Assembly: GCA_033763135.1 (NCBI GenBank)
Contig: JANRKY010000075.1
Location: forward strand, 1 to 64,000
DNA from: DALYLB01 sp033763135
GTDB taxonomy: Bacteria; Acidobacteriota; Blastocatellia; RBC074
Direction of reading: 5' to 3'
Length of the DNA: 64,000 nucleotides
Shown in pieces: positions 17,891 through 27,150 of the stretch (position 1 is its first letter; each line of letters starts with the position of its first letter). Made by a program: the position numbers and the translations under genes. The notes below the pieces were generated by a model. It saw nothing but the letters and a program-made list of their open reading frames with translations, did not search any database and was not told the DNA's origin.

Positions 17891-19321
17891 TCAGGACTTG
17901 GTCTTGCCTGCGGGCTTGGGCGGCGTTTTTTCCTTGCGGCTTTCCGACGCCGCCGATTGTTTCGATGTCGCGTCGGGCGCCGCGGTCTTGCTGACCGCCG
18001 AAGCGGGTTTCGCGGCGGAAGCGCCGGATGACGCCTTGGCGGGCGAGTTCGCGCTCGGCGTGGCGGCGGGCGCGTTCTTCCCGGAGGGCGCCGGTTGTGC
18101 CGTGACCGTCGGAATGTCGGGCTTCTTGTTGGCTCCGCCCGCGTCCGCCGTTGGGGCGGGGACCAGCCCGCCGGAAATCCGCAGCCGTCGCTCAAACGTG
18201 ATCGGCGTTCCGTCCGGCGGCAGATACCGCGCGGACAGAACAACGTCGAAGCCCACCGCCGGTCCGGTTGCCGCCGTTCCCGCCAAATTCGCGGGCGAGA
18301 AACTCAGAGAGGTCGTCTGCTGCGAGGGATTGACCGACACAGACGCCAAGTCGGCTTGTCCGCCGACCGTTCCATTCTTGAACACGGGAACGGCGCTCAG
18401 GCCGGCGCTCTGCAGCGGCGCAAGCGTCGATTTGGAAAGCTGCAACGAGACGAATACCTGCGCGCCGTTGGCCGAGGCGGAGATCAGCCGGGTCTCGCGA
18501 TCCAGAAGGCCGGTAATGTCGGCGCGGGAGAGCGTCGTGTTGGCAATGCTGTTATTGACGGTGGTTTCGCCGCTGCTCAACCCGCATTCGATGCCAAAGG
18601 CGCCGGCGCTGCTGGTGGAGACGGTTGCGGACGTGCTGACGAACGTCGGATTGATGCCGTCTCTCCCCTGATCGAGCTGCACTCGATGGCTGCGCGCGTT
18701 GGGCGAGGTCAGAAGATCCGCTCCCGAGACCTTCAGCCCGCGATCGGTCACCGCCGCGCCTTCCACCTTGAATCCGGAAAAGAGACAGGGATGCGGATTG
18801 AACGAGCCCACGTCCCATTTCAGATCCAGAAAGACGTCCCGCCCCGATTGTCCCAGCGTCTTGCTTGTGACCGTGAACTGGCGATTGACCTGGGTGACGG
18901 AAAACGTGCCGACCACGCGCGCGCGAAAGGTCTTCAGCCCGCTGAACGCAAAATTGCTCAGCACCAACGTGGCTTTGCGATCGCTGCCGCCAACGCGAAT
19001 CCGCTCCTCCCGCTCGCGTCCATTGGACGCCTGCGCCTTTGCGATGACTTCGAAGCCGGTGGTCCGGATCTCGGGCGGCAATGCGGCCAGGTCCCAGGTG
19101 ATCTGAATCTCCACGCCGTCATCTCCTTTTTTGAAACTGTTGGCGCGCACCAGCTGAATCGGCTGGCATCCGACCGGACAGACCTTCTGTACGGTGGCGG
19201 TCGCAATCTGCGCCCGTGCAGGCGATGCCGCCCCGCCGACCAGCAGCGCCAGCGCCAGAAGTGTCAGCGCCCCCGAACGCCAGCCGGTTTGTCTCTTGAT
19301 TGCGGACTGCAATTTCTTCAT
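17891..19321 (-). CDS. Secreted protein of unknown function with Ala/Pro/Lys-rich tail (476 aa)
   Basis: MKK followed by a hydrophobic core (ALTLLALALLVGGAASPARAQ) is a clear Sec signal peptide with a cleavage site near residue 38. The body (residues 40-380) is beta-strand-rich and Ser/Thr-rich, resembling repeated immunoglobulin-like sandwiches. The last 90 residues are low-complexity Ala/Pro/Ser/Lys, a likely disordered or wall-contacting tail. I cannot name a family. The start at 19321 was chosen over the upstream in-frame start at 19537 because it begins the signal peptide and follows AGAGGAAC. It is read alone, ending in a strong hairpin. Confidence 0.78.
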   Translation of the reverse strand: MKKLQSAIKRQTGWRSGALTLLALALLVGGAASPARAQIATATVQKVCPVGCQPIQLVRANSFKKGDDGVEIQITWDLAALPPEIRTTGFEVIAKAQASNGREREERIRVGGSDRKATLVLSNFAFSGLKTFRARVVGTFSVTQVNRQFTVTSKTLGQSGRDVFLDLKWDVGSFNPHPCLFSGFKVEGAAVTDRGLKVSGADLLTSPNARSHRVQLDQGRDGINPTFVSTSATVSTSSAGAFGIECGLSSGETTVNNSIANTTLSRADITGLLDRETRLISASANGAQVFVSLQLSKSTLAPLQSAGLSAVPVFKNGTVGGQADLASVSVNPSQQTTSLSFSPANLAGTAATGPAVGFDVVLSARYLPPDGTPITFERRLRISGGLVPAPTADAGGANKKPDIPTVTAQPAPSGKNAPAATPSANSPAKASSGASAAKPASAVSKTAAPDATSKQSAASESRKEKTPPKPAGKTKS

Positions 19322-19533
19322 CGTTCCTCTTTCTGAGACCTCCAACGCGAAATGTCTCTGCCGCATTGGGGACCGAAGACGCGCCGCGACTTCCCGCCCT
19401 CTTCTCCCAATCGCACGCGCACTTATAGCCAATCTCGGCGCCTGAAATCCTGCGCTGCGGATGAAAGTTTCTTGAAAGTGTTTTGAAGAGGGGAGCCGGC
19501 GGACCGGGCTGCGCCGGGTCTGGCGCGGCTGGA

Positions 19534-20472
19534 TCAACGAGTTGAAATTGGCCGGGCGAATGTCAACCAGTCGCCCGGCGCTTCCTGGCGACCGCCCGTG
19601 ATGGCGAAAAACGCCGATTGAATGGCGGTGGTGATCGGGCCGCGCATCCCCCTGCCGATTGAAATCCGGTCAATGCTGCGTACGGGCGTAATCTCCGTCG
19701 CCGTGCCGGTGAAGAAGATTTCGTCGGCCAGATAGAGCGCTGCGCGCGGGATGGCCTCTTCCCGAACGCGGTAGCCAAGGCGACGAGCGATCTGCATGAC
19801 CGAATCTCGTGTAATTCCCGGCAGGATCGACGAGGCGGACGGCGGCGTGTGAATTTCGCCCCCGCGAACCAGAAAGATGTTTTGCGCGCTGCCCTCGCTG
19901 ACCATCCCCTGTTGATCGAGCGCAATGCCTTCGGCGAAACCGTTGGCTTGCGCTTCGAGCGTAATCAACTGTGAGTTCATGTAATTCGCCGCGGCTTTTG
20001 CCGTCGGCGGCAATGAATTGGGCGTCATGCGCGTCCAACTCGAAACGCAGGCGTCGATGCCGTGCTCCAGCGCCTCCGGGCCCAGATAGGTCTCCCAGCG
20101 CCAGCTCGCGATATAGACTTCGACGGGGCTGGCGAGCGGGTTGATGCCGAAGCTGCCGTATCCCCGGAAGACCAGCGGGCGCAGATAGCATTCACTGAAT
20201 TGATTGGCTTCGACCAGTGCGATGCAGGCGGCGGTCAGCTCCTCGACGGACCAGCCCGGTTCCATGCGATAGACCTTGCAGGAGTCATACAGGCGTTCGA
20301 GGTGATCACGCAGGCGAAAGAACGCCGGGCCGCGGGGCGTGGCATAACAGCGGATCCCTTCAAACAGCACGGAAGCGTGATTCAGGCCGTGGGTCATCAC
20401 GTGAATCCTGGCGTCATCCCAGTCGAGCAGGTTCCCGTTATGCCAGATGATCCGAGCCGTCTGAATTGTCAT
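19534..20472 (-). CDS. ilvE: Branched-chain amino acid aminotransferase (fold type IV PLP)
   Basis: The 312-aa protein is a class IV PLP aminotransferase: FEGIRCY near the N-terminus, YLRPLVFRGYGSFGI, the PLP lysine in PPTAKAAANY (Lys159), SEGSAQNIF and the C-terminal FFTGTATEITPV motif. It interconverts branched-chain (possibly aromatic) amino acids and 2-oxo acids. Its ATG overlaps the iorB stop (ATGA), making it the last gene of the aconitase X-iorAB operon. This pairing suggests that it produces 2-oxo acids for the IorAB oxidoreductase rather than serving only biosynthesis. The symbol follows the family; the physiological direction is inferred. Confidence 0.9.
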   Translation of the reverse strand: MTIQTARIIWHNGNLLDWDDARIHVMTHGLNHASVLFEGIRCYATPRGPAFFRLRDHLERLYDSCKVYRMEPGWSVEELTAACIALVEANQFSECYLRPLVFRGYGSFGINPLASPVEVYIASWRWETYLGPEALEHGIDACVSSWTRMTPNSLPPTAKAAANYMNSQLITLEAQANGFAEGIALDQQGMVSEGSAQNIFLVRGGEIHTPPSASSILPGITRDSVMQIARRLGYRVREEAIPRAALYLADEIFFTGTATEITPVRSIDRISIGRGMRGPITTAIQSAFFAITGGRQEAPGDWLTFARPISTR

Positions 20473-22052
20473 GGCGTGTTGTGGCCCCTTTCGTGAAAGA
20501 CCGCGTCGATCCCCGTTTCGTCCGCGAGCAGCCGACGACGCGACTCGCGGACCAGCCGCGTCGCGTGCGCAAAGCCCGCGCCCGCAGCCCGATCCCGCGC
20601 GACCGCCGGCGACAGGATTTCATCGAGAAATCGGGACAAGGCTGTTGAAAGGGAGCGGCGCACTTCGCCGTAGCCTTTGACGAGCGCCGCCAGTTCCGCC
20701 ACTTCGCAGGCAAGATCCGTGTCCAGCTCCGCGGTGGCCAGAACGCTTGCCTGCCATCGCTCCAGCAGCCCGAATTCGCGCGCGCGGCGCAGCGATGCAG
20801 GACGCAGCCGTCGCAGTCGCGCGAGCGCCCACACACGCAAAAAACCGGCGATGGAGGTTGTCTTTACGCGCTGCGCGACGGCGGGGCGTCTCTCCGGCCA
20901 TCGGCGCTCCGCCCACTGACCCATCGGAGCCGCGAGCCGCGCGGGCAGCAGGCCGTACAACTCGTCCAGGTCCGGCTTCAAAAAATCCGTGATCTCAACG
21001 ATCTTGTCGCCCTGCGCGTTGTGCTCGCGGCGAAGATGGTCGAAGCGCGCGCGCCGGGTTTTGAGTTCGGCGACGCGAACGGCGTCTTCATACGTCATCC
21101 ACACCGCCAGCCGCCGAGCGAAGATCTCGGTCAGGCGCTGATTCTGGTTCAATGCGCGCAAGCGGCGCACCCGCGCCAGGAACTCGCCCGCGTATCGATC
21201 ATCCTGATAATCGACGGTTCTGGCGGCGGCTTCGCCCAGCAGGGCATGAAGCGCCGCGGGAAACGCGGTTTCGATCTCCGCGGCTCGTCGAAGAAACGCC
21301 GGGCCGCGCGAACCCAGTTCTTCTGCGCGCGCCGCCTTGAGGTCCTCCCACGCGGGCAAGGAGAGCGCCGGCCCGGTTGTTTCGGAGCCGGCGGAGCCGG
21401 ATGTCGCAAGCTTCAAGCCCGCGGCAAACCCCGCCAGATTGCGCTCTGCGGCGACGCCGGCCTCGCGAATCGCCGCCACGAAATCGCCCGGCGTCAGCGG
21501 CACGGCCTGCAGCGCGGCAAAGGCGCCGAGCAGGACGGCATTGGCCTCGCTTCCCACGCTGCGCGCCGCCGCCAGCGCATCGAATGCGACAACGCGGCGC
21601 GTCAGCGCGCGCGCCGCCTGCTCGATTCGTTCGCGCGGAAAGATGCCGTCTCCCAGCGCCGACTTTTCGCCGATGGCATAAAGCCGGTGGACGCTGGTCA
21701 GCAGCGTCGTGCGCGCGGGCGAGGCGAAATCCATTTCCAGCATGCGCGCGGCTTCCAGGAACTCGCCGGCAATGATCACGTCCACATCGCCGGGCGTGGG
21801 AAAGAGCGAAAAGACCGGTTCCGTCTCGCCCGGCGGCAGCTCCGCAATTCGTTCGGGAAAGATCTCGATATAATAGGTCGTCGCGCCCGTGCGCTGCGCC
21901 ACGCCGGGAATCGACGTGGATTGGGCCGCATACCCGGCGCTGGTCGCGGCGCCGACAATCCATTCCGTCAGCACCCCGCCTCCCTGCCCGCCGAGCGCGC
22001 CGAGCAGAATCGAGACCCGTCGTCCGGGATTGGTCTTCAGCGGATGGTTCAT
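20469..22052 (-). CDS. iorB: Indolepyruvate ferredoxin oxidoreductase beta-type subunit with long C-terminal extension
   Basis: Residues 10-200 match the gamma/beta-type domain of 2-oxoacid:ferredoxin oxidoreductases: LLGALGGQGGGVLTEWI at the N-terminus, the SIPGVAQRTGATTYYIEI block and a DVIIAGEFLEAARML segment. Archaeal-type IorB ends near 200 residues; this 527-aa version continues with about 300 helical, Arg/Ala-rich residues, as in some bacterial IorB proteins (DUF6537-like by my reading). It partners IorA, whose stop overlaps this ATG. The start was placed at 22052, not the longer 22184, because of that ATGA coupling and because the catalytic domain begins directly after it. The pair converts arylpyruvates or related 2-oxo acids to acyl-CoA, reducing ferredoxin. 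Confidence 0.88.
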   Translation of the reverse strand: MNHPLKTNPGRRVSILLGALGGQGGGVLTEWIVGAATSAGYAAQSTSIPGVAQRTGATTYYIEIFPERIAELPPGETEPVFSLFPTPGDVDVIIAGEFLEAARMLEMDFASPARTTLLTSVHRLYAIGEKSALGDGIFPRERIEQAARALTRRVVAFDALAAARSVGSEANAVLLGAFAALQAVPLTPGDFVAAIREAGVAAERNLAGFAAGLKLATSGSAGSETTGPALSLPAWEDLKAARAEELGSRGPAFLRRAAEIETAFPAALHALLGEAAARTVDYQDDRYAGEFLARVRRLRALNQNQRLTEIFARRLAVWMTYEDAVRVAELKTRRARFDHLRREHNAQGDKIVEITDFLKPDLDELYGLLPARLAAPMGQWAERRWPERRPAVAQRVKTTSIAGFLRVWALARLRRLRPASLRRAREFGLLERWQASVLATAELDTDLACEVAELAALVKGYGEVRRSLSTALSRFLDEILSPAVARDRAAGAGFAHATRLVRESRRRLLADETGIDAVFHERGHNTP

Positions 22053-24148
22053 ATGCGTTGCAGAAGCCGGATGATCTGCCAGCGCAGACGGCTTGTCAGT
22101 CTCTCCGGCCACCGGGCATTGTGAATGACGCGGACTTCGTAAAAGGACGGGCAGAGCGCGGCGACATGGGCGATTTCTCCGCACAGGCCACAGCCCACAC
22201 AGGATTGGTCAATGTGCGCGACCGGATCCTCGCGCAGCCGATCCGGATTCGCCTTGAGCGTAAGCGAGGGACAGCCGTTCAACCGCATGCAGGATTTGTC
22301 GCCCGTGCAAACGTCGGCATCCACGCCGAAGGCGGACCGCGCGACGCGCCGCCCCGCCTTCAATTGCGCCGCCACCTGCGGCTTTTCCCGCCGCTGGCGT
22401 TCGAGCCGGCATTCGCCGCGGGCGATGATGACCTTCAGCCCCCGCGCCCTTGTGGTCAGCGCTTCGCGGACCGTCTGAAGCGTATTTTTCACGCGATAGG
22501 GATTGACGACCCGGAGCCATTTGACGCCCAGGCTTCTGATCGTATCGGCGATGGACATTCGCACGGCGTCGCCTCGCGGGTTCACGCCGGAGGATGGGTT
22601 GGCCTGCTGACCCGTCGCCGATGTGTAGAAATTTTCGAGAATCACCAGCACCGAATCCTGCTCGTTATAGACCGCGTTGGCGACCCCGGCCGTCAGTCCC
22701 GAATGCCAGAAACCGCCATCGCCCATTATCGAGAGCACGCGTTTGTCAAAGACCGGCGCCACCGCGCTGGCGGAGGCCAGGCCCAACCCGTACCCGAGAA
22801 TCGTATCGCCCTGATTGAAGGGCGGCAGCGTGGCGAAGGCATGACAGCCGATGTCCGCCGCGACGTGCGTCTCTCCCAGTTCCCGCTGCGCGAGTTTGAG
22901 GGCCGTGAAGACCGGCCGTTCGGGGCAGCCCGTACAGAATGCCGGCGGCCGCGCAGGCACCGGTTGCTGGAGCAGTTGCCTGCCGCGCCCCAGATGCTCG
23001 CTCAAGGCCGCGCGCCGCCGCTCCGCCTCGCCGCCCAGAAACGTTGCGAGCGCGGACACGATAAGTTGGGGGACATATTCGCCATGCGCGCCGATCAACT
23101 CCTTGCCGAGGATCTCCACGTTCAGCCGCCGGTCGTAGGCCAGCGCCTTCAGTTCCTGCTCGATGAAATTCGGCATCCCTTCTTCCAGCACCAGGACGCG
23201 TTTTTTGCCGGCGAGAAAATCGAGCGCCTGTTCCGGGACGAGCGGGTGAATGACGTTCAGGATCAGCAGCGGCGCCCGCGTGCGGCCCGCGGCGTCGGCG
23301 GCCCCGACCAGTTCCAGCGCGCGCAGGACCGTCGCCGTCAACCCACCCTGCAGGATGATGCCGATCTCCGGGTCTTCGCCTGCGATGACTTCATTCAATG
23401 ATCGCTGGACGATGAAGCGGCGCGCGGCGGGCAGCCGCAACTCGAACTTCTGCGCCTCCTGCGCGAACGTCGAGGGCGGATGGCTGAGCCGACGATAATC
23501 GAATGCGTGTTCGCGCAATCGCTCCCGCATGCTGATCGCGGGCCGGACGTTGTCGCGGCAAATCATCGTCCCGCGCATGTGCGCGGCGCGGATGCGCAGG
23601 CTCATCACGGCCGGCAGATTCGATGCCTCCGACAGGGCGAAGCCCTCCTCCACCAGCCGCGCGAAGTGCGGCAAACCGGGACGGGGATCAATCAGACAGA
23701 GCGACGATTTCAAGGCGAAGGCGTGCGTGCGTTCTTGTACGACGCTCGCCCCGCTGCCGTAATCTTCGCCGACGATCACCAGCGCGCCGCCGATCACGCC
23801 GGACGAGGCCAGATTGGAAAGCGCATCGGACGCGACGTTGGTGCCGACGATGGATTTCCAGGTCACCGCCCCGCGCATCGGGTAGTTGATCGACGCGCCC
23901 AGCAAGGCGGCGGCGGACGCCTCGCTGGCGGAGGCGTCAAAATAGACGCCCAGCGGTTTGAGCAGCGGTTCATTAGCGTCCGCCAGCACATCGAGCAGAT
24001 GAGAGACCGGCGCCCCGGGATACCCTCCGACATACGACACCCCCGCTTGCAGCAACCCCTTGGTCACGGCCAGGATGCCCTCGCCTCGAAGCACGGCGCC
24101 CGCGCCTTGTTCCAGTTGTCTGACTTCGGTCGTGAATGATCGTTCCAT
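22049..24148 (-). CDS. iorA: Indolepyruvate ferredoxin oxidoreductase alpha subunit
   Basis: The 699-aa protein has the IorA order: N-terminal pyrimidine-binding domain (EGILAVTKGLLQAGVSYVGGYPGAPVS), domain II with VIHPLVPEQAL, a TPP-binding domain (FCTGCPERPVF, ADIGCHAF, MGDGGFWHSG, NAVYNEQDSVLVILEN) and a C-terminal ferredoxin-like segment with CTGDKSCMRLNGCPS and CVGCGLCG for 4Fe-4S clusters. It catalyses CoA-dependent oxidative decarboxylation of arylpyruvates, with electrons passed to ferredoxin. The frame stays open far upstream into a dead cyclodeaminase copy; I place the start at 24148 (MERSF), where IorA similarity begins, although the ribosome-binding site there is weak. Confidence 0.92.
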   Translation of the reverse strand: MERSFTTEVRQLEQGAGAVLRGEGILAVTKGLLQAGVSYVGGYPGAPVSHLLDVLADANEPLLKPLGVYFDASASEASAAALLGASINYPMRGAVTWKSIVGTNVASDALSNLASSGVIGGALVIVGEDYGSGASVVQERTHAFALKSSLCLIDPRPGLPHFARLVEEGFALSEASNLPAVMSLRIRAAHMRGTMICRDNVRPAISMRERLREHAFDYRRLSHPPSTFAQEAQKFELRLPAARRFIVQRSLNEVIAGEDPEIGIILQGGLTATVLRALELVGAADAAGRTRAPLLILNVIHPLVPEQALDFLAGKKRVLVLEEGMPNFIEQELKALAYDRRLNVEILGKELIGAHGEYVPQLIVSALATFLGGEAERRRAALSEHLGRGRQLLQQPVPARPPAFCTGCPERPVFTALKLAQRELGETHVAADIGCHAFATLPPFNQGDTILGYGLGLASASAVAPVFDKRVLSIMGDGGFWHSGLTAGVANAVYNEQDSVLVILENFYTSATGQQANPSSGVNPRGDAVRMSIADTIRSLGVKWLRVVNPYRVKNTLQTVREALTTRARGLKVIIARGECRLERQRREKPQVAAQLKAGRRVARSAFGVDADVCTGDKSCMRLNGCPSLTLKANPDRLREDPVAHIDQSCVGCGLCGEIAHVAALCPSFYEVRVIHNARWPERLTSRLRWQIIRLLQRI

Positions 24149-24211
24149 ATTGTCATTGCCCGAGCGGCTCTGCGCTGCGCAGAATGTCGACTTGAATCCG
24201 AAGGGAATGGG

Positions 24212-24453
24212 CTGCAGGGGCGATTCAATCCCCAACTCCGACTGCATGGCTTGTCGATGAATTGCCCGCGCCGCTGCGACGTCCTGCGCGGCCTTCCCGA
24301 TGGACTTGAACGCCGTGATCTCCCCGGGCGAACGCGATGTGCAGGCCCCCGCTTCGATCCGCGCGTCCTCGCGCGAACTCGCCGGGACGCCGGCCGGCGC
24401 GCGTCCTCGCCCACAGTGCATTCGCGATGTCTTTCCGAGAAAGGATTCGCTGG
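24212..24453 (-). pseudogene. Internally deleted ornithine cyclodeaminase remnant
   Basis: Directly after the swivel-subunit stop, the sequence encodes QRILSRKDIANAL and then, after a deletion of most of the gene, SPGEITAFKSIGKAAQD and QAMQSELGIESPLQ. These match the first residues and the last 40 residues of the intact gene at 14720-15703. The start ATG is lost (GCTGCATGCGAATCC in the intact copy, GCGGCCAGCGAATCC here) and the stop is CAG. The remnant sits in the operon position expected for the reductase, so the intact gene is probably a relocated or duplicated copy. Confidence 0.85.
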
Positions 24454-24456
24454 CCG

Positions 24457-24876
24457 CTATTCCGCGATGTGCAGGCTGCCGTCCGGCTGAACCTCAATCC
24501 ACTGTCCCGTGCGCAGCGTTTCGAAGTCCGCCGAAGAGAGGGTGATCAGCGGAATGGGGCGGCCGTACATCTCCTCGGCCACAATCGAAGCCAGCGCAAG
24601 GAAACGATCCACGCCATCCGTCAGAAGCGCCGCCGGCGCCGTGCCCGCGCGCACGGCTTCGAGCAGGACCGACGTGGTGGTGCTGGAACCGCGCGCTGCG
24701 GGCAAGGCCAGCACGCATCCCGCCGCTTGTTGCCCCGAAAGCGGGTGGCGGCGATCGATGATTTCGCCCGTCTGCTGATCGTAGCCGCCCCAGAAACTGA
24801 GCGGTTCCTGGCTGACAAGCGCCCGCCCGCGGGCTTCTCCGGCGACGATGGGGGCGCCGTGAATTACTCTTCCCAT
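24457..24876 (-). CDS. Aconitase X swivel-domain subunit
   Basis: The 139-aa protein matches the small (DUF126/swivel) part of aconitase X: HGAPIVAGEARGRALVSQEPLSFWGG, the GEIIDRRHPLSGQ block, and LPAARGSSTTTSVLLEA with the GSS loop that contributes to the active site. It forms a complex with the large subunit encoded just upstream; the two genes overlap by 13 nt. A longer in-frame start at 24924 would lie deep in the large-subunit gene and adds no conserved sequence. Aconitase X enzymes include cis-3-hydroxy-L-proline dehydratase and mevalonate-5-phosphate dehydratase; the first fits the neighbours better. Confidence 0.9.
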   Translation of the reverse strand: MGRVIHGAPIVAGEARGRALVSQEPLSFWGGYDQQTGEIIDRRHPLSGQQAAGCVLALPAARGSSTTTSVLLEAVRAGTAPAALLTDGVDRFLALASIVAEEMYGRPIPLITLSSADFETLRTGQWIEVQPDGSLHIAE

Positions 24877-26129
24877 AACGAATGATCTCTTTCCACGCGC
24901 CCGCTCACCGCCGAGCGAACGCAATCTTCCAACTTGCCGAACACGACCTGCGTGCTGAGCAGACCCGGCGCATAATAGGCGTACTTGGCCGAGTTCGTCA
25001 TCAGCACCTTGATTTCCGGCGGCAGCATCGGCGTCGCCAGAATGCAGGTGTCCACCGTCACCTGCCCGCCGAACCGGCGCAGCGGTGCGAGGCTGCCGGC
25101 CTGCTCGGCCAGATGGCTCATCATCCGGCTGGAGGTGACGAGAAACCGGACCTCCGGGTGTCGTTCGCGCCCGACGAGCAGCGGCGCAAGCCGCTGAAAC
25201 TCGGCGAGCGAAAAATGCGGACTGCCGAGCACAACCAGATCCAGCTTCTCGCCCACGGCGGTCGTCAGCTCATTTCGCGCCGCGCGCAGTTCCGCCATCG
25301 TCAACACCACCGTCTGCTCCGGGACGCGCTGTCCAAATGCCGCTTCAACCGTTGGCGCTTCCGGCGTGACGCCGACCAGATGAATCAATGCCACCGCCCC
25401 CGAGCAGGCCGACGCTGCGCACAGGGCTTTGAGTTGATCTTCCGTCGGCGCAACGACGAGCCCCGTGACGACTGGAATCCGATCCTGCGCCAACTGGCCG
25501 AGCAGATGCCCGAGCACCGGATAGAACTCTTCGTCCTCCTGAATGCGCCGCGGCACGCCTTCAAGACGCACCAGCACCTGCCCCGCGCGATTTTCCGGCA
25601 AGTGCAGGCCAATCGCAGGCACGCGCCCCGTGATCGCCGCGCAAATATCCATCAGATCGGGATACCGCTCGGTCCGCGCGCCAATCACCGTGTTGGCAAA
25701 GCAGATCGCATTCGATTCGCCCCAGGCGATCTGCTGCCCGAACACCGGCTTCATATCGGTCTGATAGGGCGCGCACGTCCACGTCGGCACGGCTCCCATG
25801 GCCTGATACGCGACCATCTGCCGCCGCGCCTTGTCCGCCCAGTCCGGCGGCACGGCCCATTCCCGCCAGCCATGTTCGTCTACGCCGCTGACGTTGAGCG
25901 TCGTCGGCACCACGACGCGCGCCCCAAGGGACGCGAGCCGCTCGGCAAACTCCATCGTCGCCTCGCCCGTGTAGATCGCACTGTCAATGTGCGCCGCCGT
26001 GATGTCCATGAACTCCGACGCGCCGCTGACTTCAGCCATTCGCACGAGAATCGACATCGCCATCCGATTCGCCGGGCCGTATTCGCCCGCCAACCGGGCC
26101 TGATCCTCATCGCTCAGTCTTAAATTCAT
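24864..26129 (-). CDS. Aconitase X catalytic subunit
   Basis: The 421-aa protein starts MNLRLSDEDQARLAGEYGPA and carries DITAAHIDSAIYTGEA, GAVPTWTCAPYQ with a cysteine, WGESNAICFANTVIGARTERYPD and a C-terminal Fe-S-type CILATPMLPP region, all typical of AcnX (DUF521). The known bacterial reaction of this group is dehydration of cis-3-hydroxy-L-proline to delta1-pyrroline-2-carboxylate. A GTG at 26147 is possible, but the ATG at 26129 fits the family N-terminus. It follows the GntR gene by 23 nt and is followed by the swivel gene with a 13-nt overlap. Confidence 0.9.
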   Translation of the reverse strand: MNLRLSDEDQARLAGEYGPANRMAMSILVRMAEVSGASEFMDITAAHIDSAIYTGEATMEFAERLASLGARVVVPTTLNVSGVDEHGWREWAVPPDWADKARRQMVAYQAMGAVPTWTCAPYQTDMKPVFGQQIAWGESNAICFANTVIGARTERYPDLMDICAAITGRVPAIGLHLPENRAGQVLVRLEGVPRRIQEDEEFYPVLGHLLGQLAQDRIPVVTGLVVAPTEDQLKALCAASACSGAVALIHLVGVTPEAPTVEAAFGQRVPEQTVVLTMAELRAARNELTTAVGEKLDLVVLGSPHFSLAEFQRLAPLLVGRERHPEVRFLVTSSRMMSHLAEQAGSLAPLRRFGGQVTVDTCILATPMLPPEIKVLMTNSAKYAYYAPGLLSTQVVFGKLEDCVRSAVSGRVERDHSLWEE

Positions 26130-26152
26130 TGGGATGTCTTCGCCCACTCGGG

Positions 26153-26836
26153 CTACAAAAGCGGGATGATCTTGTGTTTGGAGCCGGTCACATGCTCCTG
26201 CATTACTCTCTGCGCGGCCTCGGCATCGCGCCTGCGCACGGCTTCGAACAGCGACCGGTGCTCCTGCGACAGCCCCGGCGCATAGTTGCCAAGCTCCAGC
26301 CCCGCGTACAACAGCCGCTCAATCGACGCCCGCAGATCCGTCACCGCGCGCAGCAGCAGCTCATTGCGCGCCATCTTCGCCACACAGAGATGGAACGCCG
26401 TGTCGGCATCGATGAACCGAATATAACTGCGGCGATCCCCCGGCTTGTATTGAACCTGCGACAACCGGTCCATTTCGGCCAGCAGATCCGGGGCGGGGTC
26501 CTTTCGCGCCGCCAATTCGGCGCTCGAACATTCGATGATCCCCCGATACTCGTACAACTCATTCAACTCCGATACGGTGAACAACCGGACGAAATACCCC
26601 TTGTTCGGCACGAACCGCAACAACCGATCATGCTCCAACCGCGTCGCCGCTTCCCGCACCGGCGTGCGGCTGGTGTCGTATCGCTCCGCCAGCACCTCCT
26701 CCCGCAACGCTTCGCCGGGCTTGTATACCCCAGTGATGATGTCCTTGCGCAACGCCTGATATACATGCTCGCGCAACTGGGTCTTCTGCGACGCGGCGCG
26801 CTTGTTCGCGTTCGCAGGCTGAGTCGTTCTCGGCAT
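26153..26836 (-). CDS. GntR-family transcriptional regulator, FCD (FadR-like) type
   Basis: The 227-aa protein has an N-terminal winged helix (residues 20-90: REHVYQALRKDIITGVYKPGEALREEVLAERYDTSRTPVREAATRLE region) and a C-terminal FCD effector domain with FIDADTAFHLCVAKMARNELL and EHRSLFEAVRRRDAEAA, which carries the usual Asp/His metal ligands. FCD regulators generally bind palindromes centred on GTATAC or similar. A perfect ATTGTATACAAT lies in its own upstream region at 27139, a second before the divergent hydrolase operon and two more before the TonB receptor. It heads the aconitase X-iorAB-ilvE operon and is likely autoregulated. Confidence 0.92.
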   Translation of the reverse strand: MPRTTQPANANKRAASQKTQLREHVYQALRKDIITGVYKPGEALREEVLAERYDTSRTPVREAATRLEHDRLLRFVPNKGYFVRLFTVSELNELYEYRGIIECSSAELAARKDPAPDLLAEMDRLSQVQYKPGDRRSYIRFIDADTAFHLCVAKMARNELLLRAVTDLRASIERLLYAGLELGNYAPGLSQEHRSLFEAVRRRDAEAAQRVMQEHVTGSKHKIIPLL

Positions 26837-26890
26837 TCTTCTCCTCCTGTGCCCTTGTTCGCTAATTTACTGCCTCAGACCCAAAAACTT

Positions 26891-26987
26891 CGGGACAGAA
26901 GCCTCGAACCACGGGGAACGCCAGGCTTCGATGAGCATTGCTCCCCCTGATCCCCTCGTCGCTGATATTTCCTGTCCGAATGTTTTC
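26891..26987 (+). repeat. CCACGGGG palindromic element, copy D (degenerate)
   Basis: Shares GGGACAGAAGCCTCGAACCACGGGGAAC at its left (split here as GGGACAGAAG...ACCACGGGGAAC), a central CTTCGATGA and the right end CCTGTCCGAATGTTTTC with the other copies, but the right CCCCGTG arm is eroded. It lies in the 630-bp gap between gntR and the divergent operon. Confidence 0.65.
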
Positions 26988-27138
26988 CGGCCCGAGTTGC
27001 CCATGTTGGAGGATCATAAGCCATCTCCGGCATCGCCGCATATCTTCTGCTCTTCTCCTTCCCGCTGATTTCGCCCGCCCCGTCTCTCCATTCATTCCTG
27101 CCAACGCTTGTTCAGAGACCGTCGATTATGACATGCAA

Positions 27139-27150
27139 ATTGTATACAAT
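27139..27150. promoter_or_regulatory. ATTGTATACAAT operator, gntR side
   Basis: Perfect 12-bp palindrome. On the - strand a CATAAT -10-like hexamer lies immediately downstream (27125-27130), so a regulator bound here would overlap the gntR promoter region. The same site recurs at 27313, 40235 and 40412. The likely ligand is the FCD regulator encoded at 26153-26836 (inference). Confidence 0.7.

Noticed and set aside
22049..24421. Possible 790-aa cyclodeaminase-IorA fusion
   Set aside because: The N-terminal part is a deleted remnant of the cyclodeaminase. IorA similarity starts at 24148.
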